DNA from: Erythrobacter sp.
Lineage (GTDB): Bacteria > Pseudomonadota > Alphaproteobacteria > Sphingomonadales > Sphingomonadaceae
NCBI GenBank assembly: GCA_030148605.1
Contig: JASBTD010000053.1
Coordinates: 1 to 64,000, forward strand
Direction: 5' to 3'
Length of the DNA: 64,000 nucleotides
In this document: positions 51,208-60,118 of the stretch, one piece after another
Numbering within the stretch: position 1 is the stretch's first letter
Layout of the letters: each line of letters starts with the position of its first letter
Position numbers and translations under genes: made by a program
The notes under the pieces: model-generated
Seen by the model: the letters and a program-made list of their open reading frames with translations, nothing else
Database searches by the model: none
What the model was told of the DNA's origin: nothing

Positions 51208-52203
51208 ATGAACACCGATATCCTTGCCAAGAAGCCTGCCGGCGAAAACGCGCTTGATCGCGTGCTCGTGATGGAAATGGTCCGTGTGACTGAAGCAGCC
51301 GCGGTGGCAGCCTCGCAATTGATCGGGCGGGGGGACGAGAAAGCGGCCGACGCCGCAGCAGTCGAAGCGATGCGGCGCGCCTTCGATACGCTCTATATGG
51401 ATGGCACAGTAGTGATCGGCGAAGGCGAGCGTGACGAAGCGCCGATGCTCTATATTGGCGAGAAAGTGGGCGGCGCGCCCGGCAAAGGCCCCAAGATCGA
51501 TATCGCGCTCGATCCGCTTGAAGGCACGACGATCACTGCCAAGGCCGGGCCCAATGCTCTGGCTGTGCTGGCAGCAGCGGAAGAGGGCAATCTCCTGAAC
51601 GCGCCTGACACCTACATGGACAAGATCGCGGTTGGTCCGGGCTATCCGCCCGATGTGATCGACCTGGCCAAGACCCCGACAGAGAATGTGCAGTCAGTCG
51701 CCGCAGCCAAAGGAGTTGAGCCGCATGAAATCATCGTGTGCGTGCTCGACCGGCCGCGCCATGCCGATCTGATCGCTGAGCTGCGCGGGATCGGCTGCGG
51801 GGTTGTGCTGATCGGCGATGGCGATGTCGCAGGTGTGATCGCCACCACTGATGAAGACACCACGATAGACATGTATATGGGGCAGGGCGGTGCGCCCGAA
51901 GGCGTGCTGGCAGCCGCAGCCTTGCGCTGCGTCGGCGGGCAGTTCAACGGGCGGCTGGTGTTCCGCAATGAAGACGAGAAATCGCGCGCGCGCCGGCTCG
52001 GCATCACCGATTTTGACCGCATCTACAAGCTCGAAGACCTGGCCAAGGGGGACTGCATCTTTGCCGCCACCGGCGTCACTTCAGGCTCGTTGCTGGACGG
52101 CGTGAAGCGGCTGCGCGGCGGCAAGATGACCACGCATAGCGTGGTGATGCGCGCCTCCAGCGGCACGGTGCGATGGATCCGCGGCGAACACCGCATCAAA
52201 TAG
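51208..52203 (+). CDS. glpX: class II fructose-1,6-bisphosphatase
   Basis: The 331-residue protein has GEGERDEAPMLYIGEKVG and IDIALDPLEGT, the metal and phosphate sites of GlpX-type FBPases, and ends with RASSGTVRWIRGEH. It converts fructose-1,6-bisphosphate to fructose-6-phosphate in gluconeogenesis. The next gene, prs, consumes ribose-5-phosphate, so both serve pentose and hexose phosphate balance; a 97-base gap separates them. Confidence 0.95.
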   Translation: MNTDILAKKPAGENALDRVLVMEMVRVTEAAAVAASQLIGRGDEKAADAAAVEAMRRAFDTLYMDGTVVIGEGERDEAPMLYIGEKVGGAPGKGPKIDIALDPLEGTTITAKAGPNALAVLAAAEEGNLLNAPDTYMDKIAVGPGYPPDVIDLAKTPTENVQSVAAAKGVEPHEIIVCVLDRPRHADLIAELRGIGCGVVLIGDGDVAGVIATTDEDTTIDMYMGQGGAPEGVLAAAALRCVGGQFNGRLVFRNEDEKSRARRLGITDFDRIYKLEDLAKGDCIFAATGVTSGSLLDGVKRLRGGKMTTHSVVMRASSGTVRWIRGEHRIK

Positions 52204-52300
52204 CGGCTGCGCTGGGTAAAACCGCGCGCTTCGCTCTGTTGCATTTGCACGCTTCTCGGCTAGGCGGGAGAGACCAGCTGCTCTCGGGGATTCGCAACTC

Positions 52301-53236
52301 ATGAAGATCATGTCCGGCAATTCGAACTTGCCGCTCGCGCGGGCCATCGCGGCCTATCTCGAAATTCCGTTGACCGATGCCAGCGTGCGCCGTTTCGCGG
52401 ATGAAGAGATCTTCGTGGAGATCCATGAGAATGTGCGCGGCGAAGACGTGTTCCTGATCCAGCCGACCAGCTTCCCGGCGAATGACAATCTGATGGAATT
52501 GCTGATCTGTATCGATGCGCTCAAGCGCGCCTCGGCCAAGCGGATCACCGCAGTGGTGCCTTACTTCGGCTATGCGCGGCAAGATCGCAAACCCGGCCCG
52601 CGTACGCCGATATCTGCCAAGCTGGTGGCAGATCTGATTACCCGTGCCGGCGCTGACCGTGTGCTCGCGGTCGATCTGCACGCAGGGCAGATCCAGGGCT
52701 TCTTCGATATCCCGACTGACAATCTCTATGCCGCCCCGGTGATGGCCGCCGATATTCAGGCGCGTTACGGTGACAAGGAGCTGATGGTGGTCTCGCCTGA
52801 CGTTGGCGGTGTGGTGCGCGCACGCGCGCTGGCCAAGCGGCTCGACAATGCCCCGCTGGCCATCGTTGACAAGCGCCGCGATCGCCCCGGCGAAAGCGAA
52901 GTGATGAATATCATCGGCGAGGTGAAGGGCCGCCACTGCATCATGATTGACGATATCGTCGATTCAGGCGGCACACTGTGCAATGCCGCGCAGGCCTTGC
53001 TCGATCAAGGCGCCGCCAGCGTGGCCGCCTATATTACGCACGGCGTTCTGTCGGGCGGTGCGGTGGCGCGGGTCGACGGCTCTGCGCTGAAAGAGCTGGT
53101 GATCACTGACACGATCCGCCCAACCGAAGCGGCGGAAAAGTCCGAGCGTATCCGTGTGCTGACGATCGCGCCGCTGATCGGTGAAGCCGTGCGCCGGATT
53201 GCAGATGAAAGCTCGGTCAGCTCGCTGTTCGACTAA
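52301..53236 (+). CDS. prs: ribose-phosphate pyrophosphokinase (PRPP synthetase)
   Basis: The 311-residue protein has the N-terminal [11 protein letters not shown], the flexible-loop region [18 protein letters not shown], the [19 protein letters not shown] loop and the PRPP-binding [10 protein letters not shown]. It makes PRPP from ribose-5-phosphate and ATP for purine, pyrimidine, histidine and NAD synthesis, and supplies apt at 29851. Met4 is an alternative start. Confidence 0.96.
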   Translation: MKIMSGNSNLPLARAIAAYLEIPLTDASVRRFADEEIFVEIHENVRGEDVFLIQPTSFPANDNLMELLICIDALKRASAKRITAVVPYFGYARQDRKPGPRTPISAKLVADLITRAGADRVLAVDLHAGQIQGFFDIPTDNLYAAPVMAADIQARYGDKELMVVSPDVGGVVRARALAKRLDNAPLAIVDKRRDRPGESEVMNIIGEVKGRHCIMIDDIVDSGGTLCNAAQALLDQGAASVAAYITHGVLSGGAVARVDGSALKELVITDTIRPTEAAEKSERIRVLTIAPLIGEAVRRIADESSVSSLFD

Positions 53237-53253
53237 GCCCCGGAGTCAGCGCC

Positions 53254-54210
53254 CTAATGCCCGTTGGTCCAGGGCCGGTGCTGGCCCGGTTTGAGCCGCT
53301 GCAGCTCTTCCAGCCTGCGCGCCTGGCGGGTTTCGACATTGATCGTCATCAACGGGCGCGGCGCAGAGCGGAACGAGCTGGGTGTAGTGCCGAAGAAAGC
53401 GGCAAATTCGCGGATCAGATGCGATTGATCGAAATAGCGCAGCATCAGCTGTTCGGCTTCGTCTTCGTCCGCCACGCCGCATAATTGCGCGGCTATATCG
53501 AGCGCGCGCGCCCGGCGCAACACTTGCTTGGGCGTGAGGCCGAAATCGCGCTTCACCAGCCGCTCCAGCTTGCGCAGGCTTACCCCCTGTCGCTTGGAAA
53601 ACTCCGTCAGCGTGAGATTGGGATCGGCAAAACCGGCCAATTCGAATGCGGTGGTGATGGGATCGGGATGCAGCGGGTCCAGCTCGGCAATCCGCCGCCG
53701 CAGTGCCGCCTCCAGTGTTTCGAGCCACTCTTCCGGCTCGCCATCAGGGGGGTATTGCTGCTTCAGATCGCCTGTGATCAGCCCCAATGCATCTTCGCGC
53801 TCGATCCGGTCGACCAGCGGTTCGACCGGCTTGCCGGTCAACAGTTCCAGCGCGCCCGGCCTCAAGCCCACACCGATTGCGATGACAGAGCCGGAACAGC
53901 TCAACGGCATATAGCGCGAATGCGGGCCGAACAGCAGCGTTTCGTCGCGATAGTGACCGGTGCCGTCAGCTGAAGTCGCAGTCCAGTCTCCATTGATGAC
54001 AATACGCTGATAGACCAGATCATTGCACATGCCACAGCGGATCAGCGATTGCGGACCGGCTTCAATCTTGGCGGCCACCAGCCGCGCGATCCACGGCCGC
54101 AAATCTTCTGCTGGCGGGCGATTGACAGACAGCGGCATGCCTTCGCGCGATTCGCCCGACATCGGCGCGACATTGTGGCGCCAGTGCTCGCCTTCCCAGT
54201 CGTCTGACAT
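53254..54210 (-). CDS. AraC-type transcriptional regulator (first of tandem pair)
   Basis: The 318-residue protein has an N-terminal domain with PLSVNRPPAEDLRPWIARLV and IRCGMCNDLVYQR, and a C-terminal AraC double-helix-turn-helix domain with LTLTEFSKRQGVSLRKLERL and DFGLTPKQVLRRARALDIA, closing with YFDQSHLIREFAAFFG. The N-terminal pattern with C-G-x-C-x-D is shared with the neighbour at 54285-55310, so they are paralogues. Ligand and targets are unknown. The start at ATG 54210 has a GAGG-type site upstream; the frame is open further but without similarity. Confidence 0.85.
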   Translation of the reverse strand: MSDDWEGEHWRHNVAPMSGESREGMPLSVNRPPAEDLRPWIARLVAAKIEAGPQSLIRCGMCNDLVYQRIVINGDWTATSADGTGHYRDETLLFGPHSRYMPLSCSGSVIAIGVGLRPGALELLTGKPVEPLVDRIEREDALGLITGDLKQQYPPDGEPEEWLETLEAALRRRIAELDPLHPDPITTAFELAGFADPNLTLTEFSKRQGVSLRKLERLVKRDFGLTPKQVLRRARALDIAAQLCGVADEDEAEQLMLRYFDQSHLIREFAAFFGTTPSSFRSAPRPLMTINVETRQARRLEELQRLKPGQHRPWTNGH

Positions 54211-54284
54211 TGTTGCGACCTCTATCTGTCCCAGCGGTTTATATGAAATTCCGGTTCCAGTCGATTCAGGGCAGAATGGGGTGG

Positions 54285-55310
54285 CTAGTCGCCGCGCCGC
54301 CAAGGATAACGGTCAGCCGGGTCATGGCGTCCAAGCGCTTCCAGCCGCCTTTCCTGCCGGGCTTCCAAAGCCTGCGTCAACAGGGGCTGCGGCGTACGCA
54401 CGAACTGGCGCGGTGTCATCCCGAAGAACGCGGTGAATTCGCGGATCATGTGCGATTGATCGTAATACCGCAGCGCGAGTTCTTCTGCTTCATTGTCATC
54501 CGCCACGCCGCGAAGGTTTGCCGCGATGTCCAGCGCCCGCGCGCGCCGCAGAACCTGCTTCGGAGTCTGGCCATAGGCTTTCTTGATCAGGCGTTCCAAC
54601 CGCCGGCGTTCCACCCCGTGCAACTCGGCAAATTCGCCGATTGCCATATTGGGATCGGCAAAGGCTGCCTTGTCGAATGCTTCGATCAGCGGATCGGGTT
54701 TCTTTCCGCCCGCGCGCTCGACCAGCTGTTGCACCAGGATCTCCGCCACTCTCAACCAGCGCTTCGGAGGGCCTTCGGTGCCGAACCATTCGAGCAAGCG
54801 CTCGCTGGTTCCCCACTCTTGATTGCCATAGATATGGTCGTAAAGGATGATGCGATCGAGCGTGTCCGATACGTTCGGGCCCTTGAGCGCGGCCACAGCC
54901 CCCGGCTTCAGCGCAACACCCACCGTCGCGAAGCTCCCCTTCACTGTAATCGACATGCGCTTGGTCTGTGGCCCGAAAAACAGCGCGGCGCTCTGGTATC
55001 GCCCGTGGCCATCGCGCGTTTCCGCATTCCATTCACCCTTGAAGAGCACCCGCAGGATCGGCGTGTCAGCGCAAAGGCCGCATTCGATCACATGGTCGGG
55101 ATCCGCCTCGACTTGCATGGCATAAACCCGTGCTACCCATGGCGAGAGCTCTTCACATGGCGCACGGTTGAGCGACAGCGGTTCGCCAGCGGCAGTATGT
55201 CCCAGAAGTGATCGCAGCCCAAGGCTGGTATCTGACCGATTGTCTTCATGCCCCGTTTCGGCCACAGCGAACCCCTTGCCCCCCTTTTCGAGGCGACTAA
55301 ACGCGACCAC
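54285..55310 (-). CDS. AraC-type transcriptional regulator (second of tandem pair)
   Basis: The 341-residue protein resembles its downstream neighbour throughout: PLSLNRAPCEELSPWVARVY, IECGLCADTPILRVLF, YGQTPKQVLRRARALDIA, and YYDQSHMIREFTAFFGMTPR. The GTG at 55310 is only 36 bases from the hisN start on the other strand; an internal GTG (near residue 16) could be the true start. The two genes arose by tandem duplication and have since diverged. They may control the same or overlapping genes. Confidence 0.83.
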   Translation of the reverse strand: MVAFSRLEKGGKGFAVAETGHEDNRSDTSLGLRSLLGHTAAGEPLSLNRAPCEELSPWVARVYAMQVEADPDHVIECGLCADTPILRVLFKGEWNAETRDGHGRYQSAALFFGPQTKRMSITVKGSFATVGVALKPGAVAALKGPNVSDTLDRIILYDHIYGNQEWGTSERLLEWFGTEGPPKRWLRVAEILVQQLVERAGGKKPDPLIEAFDKAAFADPNMAIGEFAELHGVERRRLERLIKKAYGQTPKQVLRRARALDIAANLRGVADDNEAEELALRYYDQSHMIREFTAFFGMTPRQFVRTPQPLLTQALEARQERRLEALGRHDPADRYPWRRGD

Positions 55311-55346
55311 TTTGAAGCTGGCATATCCCGAACAAAGGCGAAAGTC

Positions 55347-56129
55347 ATGAATTTAGCAGATATCGAATGCGCCAGGCGCCTGGCCGATGCGGCAGGGGAC
55401 GCAATTCGCCCGCTGTTCCGCGGTGATTGGTCACAAGAACAGAAGGATGATCACACTGCGGTGACCGATGCTGATCGCGCGGCAGAGGCCGCGATGCGCG
55501 CGATCATCGAACGTGAATTTCCTGCCGATGGCATCATTGGCGAGGAATACGGGCTGCGCAATGAAGGGGCCGGGCGGCAATGGGTGCTTGATCCGATTGA
55601 CGGCACGCAAAGCTTCATCGCCGGGCGCCCCATCTTCGGCACGCTGATCGCCTTGCTTGAGGATGGCTGGCCAGTGCTGGGCGTGATTGACCAGCCGATC
55701 CTGCGCGAACGCTGGGTCGGCGCGATTGGCCAGCCTACCACGCTGAACGGCAAGCCGGTGCAGACGCGCCGTTGCCGCTCACTCGAGGGCGCTCAGGTCG
55801 CCACCACTAGCCCGCATTGCTTCGCAGAGGGAGAGGTCGATGCCTATCTGCGCGTGGTGGCGAAGGCCTATCCCAATCGGCCTTACCCGGTATACGGCGG
55901 TGATTGCTACAATTATGCGCTGCTCGCGTCAGGGCATTTGGATATCGTGATCGAAAGCGGGCTCAAGCTGTATGACTATGCTGCGCTGGTGCCGGTGGTC
56001 GAAGGGGCGGGCGGCCAAATGAGCGACTGGCAAGGCAATCCGCTGGACGCTGGCAGCGATGGAACAGTGCTGGCACTGGGAGAACCCGCGCGGCTTGAGG
56101 ATGTGCTCGAAGCGATGGGCGGGGGTTAG
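55347..56129 (+). CDS. hisN: histidinol-phosphatase (inositol-monophosphatase fold)
   Basis: The 260-residue protein has GEEYGLRNEGAGRQWVLDPIDGTQSFI split across the two metal motifs (GEEYG and WVLDPIDGTQSF), and GGDCYNYALLASG and YDYAALVPVVEGAG. The D-P-I-D-G-T-Q/K-S-F form is typical of HisN histidinol-phosphatases rather than SuhB or CysQ. It makes histidinol from histidinol-phosphate. Other his genes are absent from the window. The ATG at 55347 is used because the upstream frame overlaps the divergent regulator. Confidence 0.9.
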   Translation: MNLADIECARRLADAAGDAIRPLFRGDWSQEQKDDHTAVTDADRAAEAAMRAIIEREFPADGIIGEEYGLRNEGAGRQWVLDPIDGTQSFIAGRPIFGTLIALLEDGWPVLGVIDQPILRERWVGAIGQPTTLNGKPVQTRRCRSLEGAQVATTSPHCFAEGEVDAYLRVVAKAYPNRPYPVYGGDCYNYALLASGHLDIVIESGLKLYDYAALVPVVEGAGGQMSDWQGNPLDAGSDGTVLALGEPARLEDVLEAMGGG

Positions 56130-56157
56130 TCAAAGGCGACGTTTGCTTCGTCGCAAT

Positions 56158-56490
56158 TCAGGCGCGAACGGCTTTCTCCATTACCTCTTCGCCCCACTGG
56201 TTGAGGCTCTTGCCTGCGATCTCGGCTGCCCTGACCATAGCAGAGTGCAACTCGGGGCGCACGCGGATCATCACGTTGCCGGAATAAGCTTTCTCAGGGG
56301 CTTTCCCTAAGGCTGCGCAAGTTTCGAGGTAATCATCGAGTGCTTCTGCGAATGCGGTCTTGAGTTCGGCAACACTCTCTCCATGAAAGCCGATAACGTC
56401 ATTCAGGCCGGCAATCCGGCCAACGAAAATTTCGTCTTCGCTGTCAAACTCGACAATCGCGCTATAGCCTTTGTAGGTTAGAGGCTTCAT
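56158..56490 (-). CDS. hicB: HicB-type antitoxin
   Basis: The 110-residue protein has the HicB partial RNase-H-like domain (YKGYSAIVEFDSEDEIFVGR, LNDVIGFHGESVAELKTAF) and a C-terminal ribbon-helix-helix domain with NVMIRVRPELHSAMVRAAE and SLNQWGEEVMEKA. It neutralises HicA and binds the operon's operator. Its start overlaps the hicA stop by four bases, so it is the second gene of the operon, downstream of the toxin. Confidence 0.92.
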   Translation of the reverse strand: MKPLTYKGYSAIVEFDSEDEIFVGRIAGLNDVIGFHGESVAELKTAFAEALDDYLETCAALGKAPEKAYSGNVMIRVRPELHSAMVRAAEIAGKSLNQWGEEVMEKAVRA

Positions 56491-56741
56491 GGTCTCACTC
56501 CGATCTTGATCAGGAACTCTCTCGTGTCTCTGACCTGATAGCGTTTCGCTTCCTTCTCTGGATGCGGGCGGTGAAAGCTGGCGATCACCTTGTCCTTGCG
56601 AAATTTCACTCGCGAACCCTTGCCTTCGATAGCTTCGCATCCAATGGCAATCAGCAGGCGTTCGATACTCTTCCAATCGATTGACCCTGAAACGGGGTCA
56701 GCAAAGATGGCTTCAAGCGTCCGCTTCTGCTTGCCGTTCAT
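56487..56741 (-). CDS. hicA: HicA-family toxin
   Basis: The 84-residue protein starts MNGKQKRTLEAIFADPVSGS and has WKSIERLLIAIGCEAIEGKGSRVKF, HRPHPEKEAKRYQVRDTREF. This is the HicA double-stranded RNA-binding-like fold that cleaves mRNAs. In the classical HicA site G-S-H-x-x-x-F the His is Arg here (GSRVKF), while the downstream HRPHP supplies histidines; a known sub-group shares this form, but the catalytic residue is unverified. It is the first gene of hicAB. Confidence 0.9.
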   Translation of the reverse strand: MNGKQKRTLEAIFADPVSGSIDWKSIERLLIAIGCEAIEGKGSRVKFRKDKVIASFHRPHPEKEAKRYQVRDTREFLIKIGVRP

Positions 56742-56795
56742 GCATGCAACATACGCATGCATTCCGCAATTTGCAAGCATAATATGCATGCATTG
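56742..56795 (-). promoter_or_regulatory. hicAB promoter and operator with repeated GCATGCA units
   Basis: Upstream of hicA the minus strand contains four overlapping or nearby copies of GCATGC/TGCATGCA (about 56741-56748, 56755-56762 as GCATGCA, 56785-56793), with a -10-like TATTAT at 56779-56784 between them. The repeated palindromic units next to the start are consistent with autoregulation by the ribbon-helix-helix domain of HicB. No clear -35 hexamer is visible. Confidence 0.55.
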
Positions 56796-57258
56796 CGAGC
56801 CAGCTTTCCTACTTGCGTCCAAAGGTGCAGGATGGCGCAATGAGTGAAACCGCACACAAGCCATTGCGCAAGTCGCCGGGCGGAAAGTCACAGTTGTCGG
56901 GCTGTGCTTGTGCACAAGGGGCTGGAAAACAACACGTTTTGCGAAAAGGCACACTTTTCAAAAGTCACGTCTGGGTTCCAGTTAACCGTCCTCCGCACGC
57001 CCATCCGGGCGCGCGATATCCTCGCGGCTCGCGGGCAAGCCCGCGCCGCTGCGGACGGGCGCCCAGACGTTTTGACGCCCTTGCGGCGCTTCGCGCCGTT
57101 TTCCAGCGAGCTATACGAGTGTGGAACCATCAAAGACTCCTTGCATTCCGCGCCAGAATCGCTATTTCGCGCGCCTTCACTGACACGTGATTATCTGCCT
57201 GCCTGGCGACAAGGGCTGCCAGGGCCGGTTCGGACGTGTCTCTATACAGGAGATGAAA
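56796..57258 (+). promoter_or_regulatory. leader region of rpmI-rplT with hairpins
   Basis: The 463-base stretch has no credible gene. It contains CGCGGGC-AA-GCCCGCG (57030-57045), a GGCGCCC-type segment (about 57057) that could pair with the following stem, and CGGCGC-TTC-GCGCCG followed by TTTT (57084-57102), which looks like a terminator or attenuator 157 bases ahead of rpmI. In other bacteria L20 or IF3 operon leaders control these genes; here the leader is long and structured and infC is absent. Promoter elements were not identified. Confidence 0.5.
57084..57102 (+). terminator. attenuator-like hairpin in the rpmI leader
   Basis: CGGCGC and GCGCCG form a six-pair stem with a TTC loop, directly followed by TTTT. 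Placed 157 bases ahead of the rpmI start on the same strand, it could terminate transcription early. A GCGCC segment at about 57059 can pair with GGCGC of this stem instead, which gives a possible antiterminator. The stem is short, so the call is tentative. Confidence 0.45.
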
Positions 57259-57462
57259 ATGCCCAAGCTGAAGACCAAAAGCGGTGTGAAGAAACGCTTC
57301 AAGATCACCGCAACCGGCAAGGTCAAGCATGGTGTGGCCGGCAAGCGCCACCGCCTGATCAGCCACAATGCGAAGTATATCCGCACCAACCGCGGCACCA
57401 CTGTCCTGTCGGAAGCCGACACCAAGACAGTGAAGAAATGGGCCCCCTACGGGTTGGATTGA
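57259..57462 (+). CDS. rpmI: 50S ribosomal protein L35
   Basis: The 67-residue basic protein [20 protein letters not shown], followed by [19 protein letters not shown] and ending in KWAPYGLD, is a standard L35. The ATG at 57259 is preceded by AGGAGATG. It lies 130 bases before rplT, an unusually wide gap that holds a strong hairpin; the two are usually adjacent in one transcript. Confidence 0.97.
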   Translation: MPKLKTKSGVKKRFKITATGKVKHGVAGKRHRLISHNAKYIRTNRGTTVLSEADTKTVKKWAPYGLD

Positions 57463-57496
57463 TTTGAACGGCTAACGCCGAGGCCCTGCCTGCCCG

Positions 57497-57550
57497 CTCC
57501 CCCGCCCTTCCACCCGGAAGGATATCATCAAGGGAGGAAGGGCGGGGGAG
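57497..57550. repeat. 15-base perfect inverted repeat between rpmI and rplT
   Basis: CTCCCCCGCCCTTCC (57497-57511) and its exact reverse complement (57536-57550) form a strong stem with a 24-base loop; GCCC and GGGC outside extend it past a bulge. It may be an L20-binding or RNA-processing structure between the two ribosomal protein genes, a partial terminator, or a mobile REP-type repeat. Confidence 0.75.
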
Positions 57551-57592
57551 AGGGCGGCTCGGCAGCCCGAAACGAAGAGAAGGATATACGAA

Positions 57593-57952
57593 ATGCCTCG
57601 CATCAAACGCGGCGTGACCACTCGCGCCAAGCACAAGCGTCTACTCGATCAAGCCAAGGGCTATCGCGGTCGTCGCAAGAACACCATTCGCATCGCGCGC
57701 CAGGCTGTCGAAAAGGCTGGCCAGTACGCTTACCGCGATCGCAAGATCAAGAAGCGCAACTTCCGCGCTTTGTGGATCCAGCGCATCAACGCGGCTGTTC
57801 GCGCTGAAGGTCTGACCTATTCGCAGTTCATGCACGGCGCAAAGCTCGCCGGTATCGAGCTCGATCGCAAGGCAATGGCTGACCTCGCCATGAACGAGGA
57901 AGGTGCATTCAAGGCAGTGATCGCTCAGGCAAAGGGCGCTCTGCCCGCCTGA
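57593..57952 (+). CDS. rplT: 50S ribosomal protein L20
   Basis: The 119-residue basic protein begins [20 protein letters not shown] and has [20 protein letters not shown] and [20 protein letters not shown], a standard L20 that binds 23S rRNA early in assembly and often represses its own operon. A GAAGGA site precedes the ATG. It ends 97 bases before the AraC-type gene, and a hairpin follows the stop. Confidence 0.98.
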   Translation: MPRIKRGVTTRAKHKRLLDQAKGYRGRRKNTIRIARQAVEKAGQYAYRDRKIKKRNFRALWIQRINAAVRAEGLTYSQFMHGAKLAGIELDRKAMADLAMNEEGAFKAVIAQAKGALPA

Positions 57953-57974
57953 ACGGCTTGAGCCTAGCAATTTG

Positions 57975-58006
57975 AAGGGCGCTGGAGGGCAACTTTCGGC
58001 GCCTTT
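57975..58006 (+). terminator. hairpin terminator after rplT
   Basis: AAGGGCGC pairs with GCGCCTTT (one G-T pair) around a 16-base loop, followed by CTGTTTG. It lies 22 bases after the rplT stop and may separate rplT from the downstream regulator. The loop is wide and the T run is broken. Confidence 0.45.
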
Positions 58007-58049
58007 CTGTTTGTAAGAACGCGACAATTGCGCCACACATCGCGGCAAG

Positions 58050-58943
58050 GTGGGGCAAGATGATCGGGGCGAGGGCCAATCGGCCTATCGGGTGGCAAGC
58101 CATTTCCATGCGCCACCGCCTGAATTCAGCGCGCTCATCACGACCTTCTACCGCTTGGAACTTGAAACCGAGCCGGGCGCGGAACTGCACGACCACATGC
58201 AGCCTGAGTGGGGATCGATGCGCTTCTTTTGCGGCAGCACTCCGCGCGCAAGGCTGAACGATCGCGAACTCTCTGGCGTTCGGTTTGGTGTAAGCGGGCC
58301 AAGCTCAAACCCTATCCATTTCTGGCTTGGTTCGGCCAAGGTCTGGGGCATCGGCTTGTTGCCATTGGGCTGGGCAAGACTGGTTGACGCAGATGCAAGC
58401 GAATTTGCCAACACGCTTCACAACGGGGAAACGCATCCGCTGTTCAGCAAATTCGCCGGGCTGTGCGACGTGCTGTGCAACGACAGCTTGAGCGTTGATG
58501 ACCAGCTCGCGGCGATTTGCGACACACTTGCCGCGCTGGACAGACCCCATCGCGATGAAGCCAAGATAATCCGGGCACATCGTGCCTTGCTTGATGAAGA
58601 GCTAGCCAGTGTAGCCGATTTTGCCGAGCAAGCCGAGATGAGCGTCCGCACGCTGGAACGGGTGTGTCTGAGGCACTTCGGTTTTCCGCCCAAGCTGCTG
58701 ATGCGGCGTCAGCGTTTCATGCGGAGCCTGACCGCTTTCATGCTGTCAGGCGGCAAGAACTGGAGCGACGTGATCGACGCGCATTATCATGACCAGTCCC
58801 ATTTCAGCCGCGAGTTTCGCCACTTCATGGGGGTCACGCCGACCGAGTTTGCGGCAGAACCACACCCGTTTCTCGATTCCTTCGTAGAGGCCCGTGCGCG
58901 GCTATGGGGCTCGCCTGCGCTGACTTTGGACAAACCGGACTGA
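58050..58943 (+). CDS. AraC-type transcriptional regulator
   Basis: The 297-residue protein has an N-terminal ligand-type domain and a C-terminal AraC helix-turn-helix region with ASVADFAEQAEMSVRTLERV, LRHFGFPPKLLMRRQRFMRS and DAHYHDQSHFSREFRHFMGV. It resembles the pair at 53254-55310 in the DNA-binding half but lacks their C-G-x-C-x-D motif in the N-terminal half. The GTG/ATG start at 58050 is not certain. It is placed between rplT and pheS, genes that are commonly close together. Confidence 0.83.
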   Translation: MGQDDRGEGQSAYRVASHFHAPPPEFSALITTFYRLELETEPGAELHDHMQPEWGSMRFFCGSTPRARLNDRELSGVRFGVSGPSSNPIHFWLGSAKVWGIGLLPLGWARLVDADASEFANTLHNGETHPLFSKFAGLCDVLCNDSLSVDDQLAAICDTLAALDRPHRDEAKIIRAHRALLDEELASVADFAEQAEMSVRTLERVCLRHFGFPPKLLMRRQRFMRSLTAFMLSGGKNWSDVIDAHYHDQSHFSREFRHFMGVTPTEFAAEPHPFLDSFVEARARLWGSPALTLDKPD

Positions 58944-59006
58944 TTGCACTTTGCCTTGCGCGCCATTTCCCGCTAGCGGAGCGCGCTCGAAAGTGAATCT
59001 GACATC

Positions 59007-60107
59007 ATGACCGACCTGACATCTCAAAAAGACGCGGCACTGGCTGCGATTGGCGAAGCTGCCACGCTTGATGCGCTGGAAGAGCAGCGCGTTGCAGCTT
59101 TGGGCAAGAAGGGCTGGGTTAGCGCAGCTCTCAAATCGCTCGGGCAAATGGAACCGGAAGAGCGCGCCTCCGCTGCGCCAGCGATCCAGGCGGTGCGCGG
59201 CGAAGTGGCCGATGCGATTGCCGCCAAGAAAGACGCGCTCGAGAGCGCAGCGCTGGAAGCGCAGCTGGCCAGCGAAAAACTTGACCTGACGCTGCCCGCG
59301 CCAGACGCGCCACAAGGCTCGGTCCACCCGGTCAGCCAGGTGATGGATGAGCTGGCGGAAATCTTTGCCGATATGGGATTCGCTGTCGCAACCGGGCCGG
59401 AAATTGAAGACGATTGGCACAATTTCACCGCGCTCAACATGGATGAAAGCCATCCCGCGCGCGCGATGCATGACACATTCTATTTCCCGGACAAGTCCGC
59501 TGAAGGCGGCGAGATGCTGCTGCGGACGCACACGAGCCCGGTACAGATCCGCAGCATGAAAGAGCAGGGTGCGCCGATCCGCATCATTGCGCCGGGCCGG
59601 GTCTATCGCAGCGATAGCGACGCAACCCACACGCCGATGTTCCATCAGGTCGAAGGCTTGGTGATCGACAAGGATATCCATCTGGGCCATCTCAAGTGGA
59701 CGCTGGAGACTTTCCTCAAGGCTTTCTTCGAGCGCGACGATATCGTGCTGCGCCTGCGCCCAAGCTACTTCCCTTTCACCGAACCTTCGGTTGAAGTCGA
59801 TGTCGGCTATGCCAATGAAGGGGGCCGCCGTGTGGTCGGCAGTTCAGGCGACGATGAAGGGCATGACTGGATGGAGCTGCTCGGCAGCGGCATGGTCAAC
59901 CGCCGCGTGATCGAGATGGGCGGGCTCGATCCTGACCAATGGCAAGGCTTTGCCTTTGGTGTCGGCGTCGACCGGCTCGCCATGCTCAAATATGGCATGA
60001 ATGATCTGCGCGCTTTCTTCGATGGCGATGTGCGCTGGCTCAAGCATTATGGCTTTTCGCCGTTCGATCAGCCGACGCTTTCTGCAGGTGTGGGAGCGAA
60101 AGCATGA
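59007..60107 (+). CDS. pheS: phenylalanine--tRNA ligase alpha subunit
   Basis: The 366-residue protein has an N-terminal coiled coil with Ala- and Glu-rich helices and the class II catalytic core: [40 protein letters not shown] (motif 2 region), [18 protein letters not shown] and the motif 3 segment [14 protein letters not shown]. It charges tRNA-Phe as part of the alpha2-beta2 enzyme with pheT. The next gene starts after a 121-base repeat-containing gap. Confidence 0.97.
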   Translation: MTDLTSQKDAALAAIGEAATLDALEEQRVAALGKKGWVSAALKSLGQMEPEERASAAPAIQAVRGEVADAIAAKKDALESAALEAQLASEKLDLTLPAPDAPQGSVHPVSQVMDELAEIFADMGFAVATGPEIEDDWHNFTALNMDESHPARAMHDTFYFPDKSAEGGEMLLRTHTSPVQIRSMKEQGAPIRIIAPGRVYRSDSDATHTPMFHQVEGLVIDKDIHLGHLKWTLETFLKAFFERDDIVLRLRPSYFPFTEPSVEVDVGYANEGGRRVVGSSGDDEGHDWMELLGSGMVNRRVIEMGGLDPDQWQGFAFGVGVDRLAMLKYGMNDLRAFFDGDVRWLKHYGFSPFDQPTLSAGVGAKA

Positions 60108-60118
60108 CCTACACCAAT

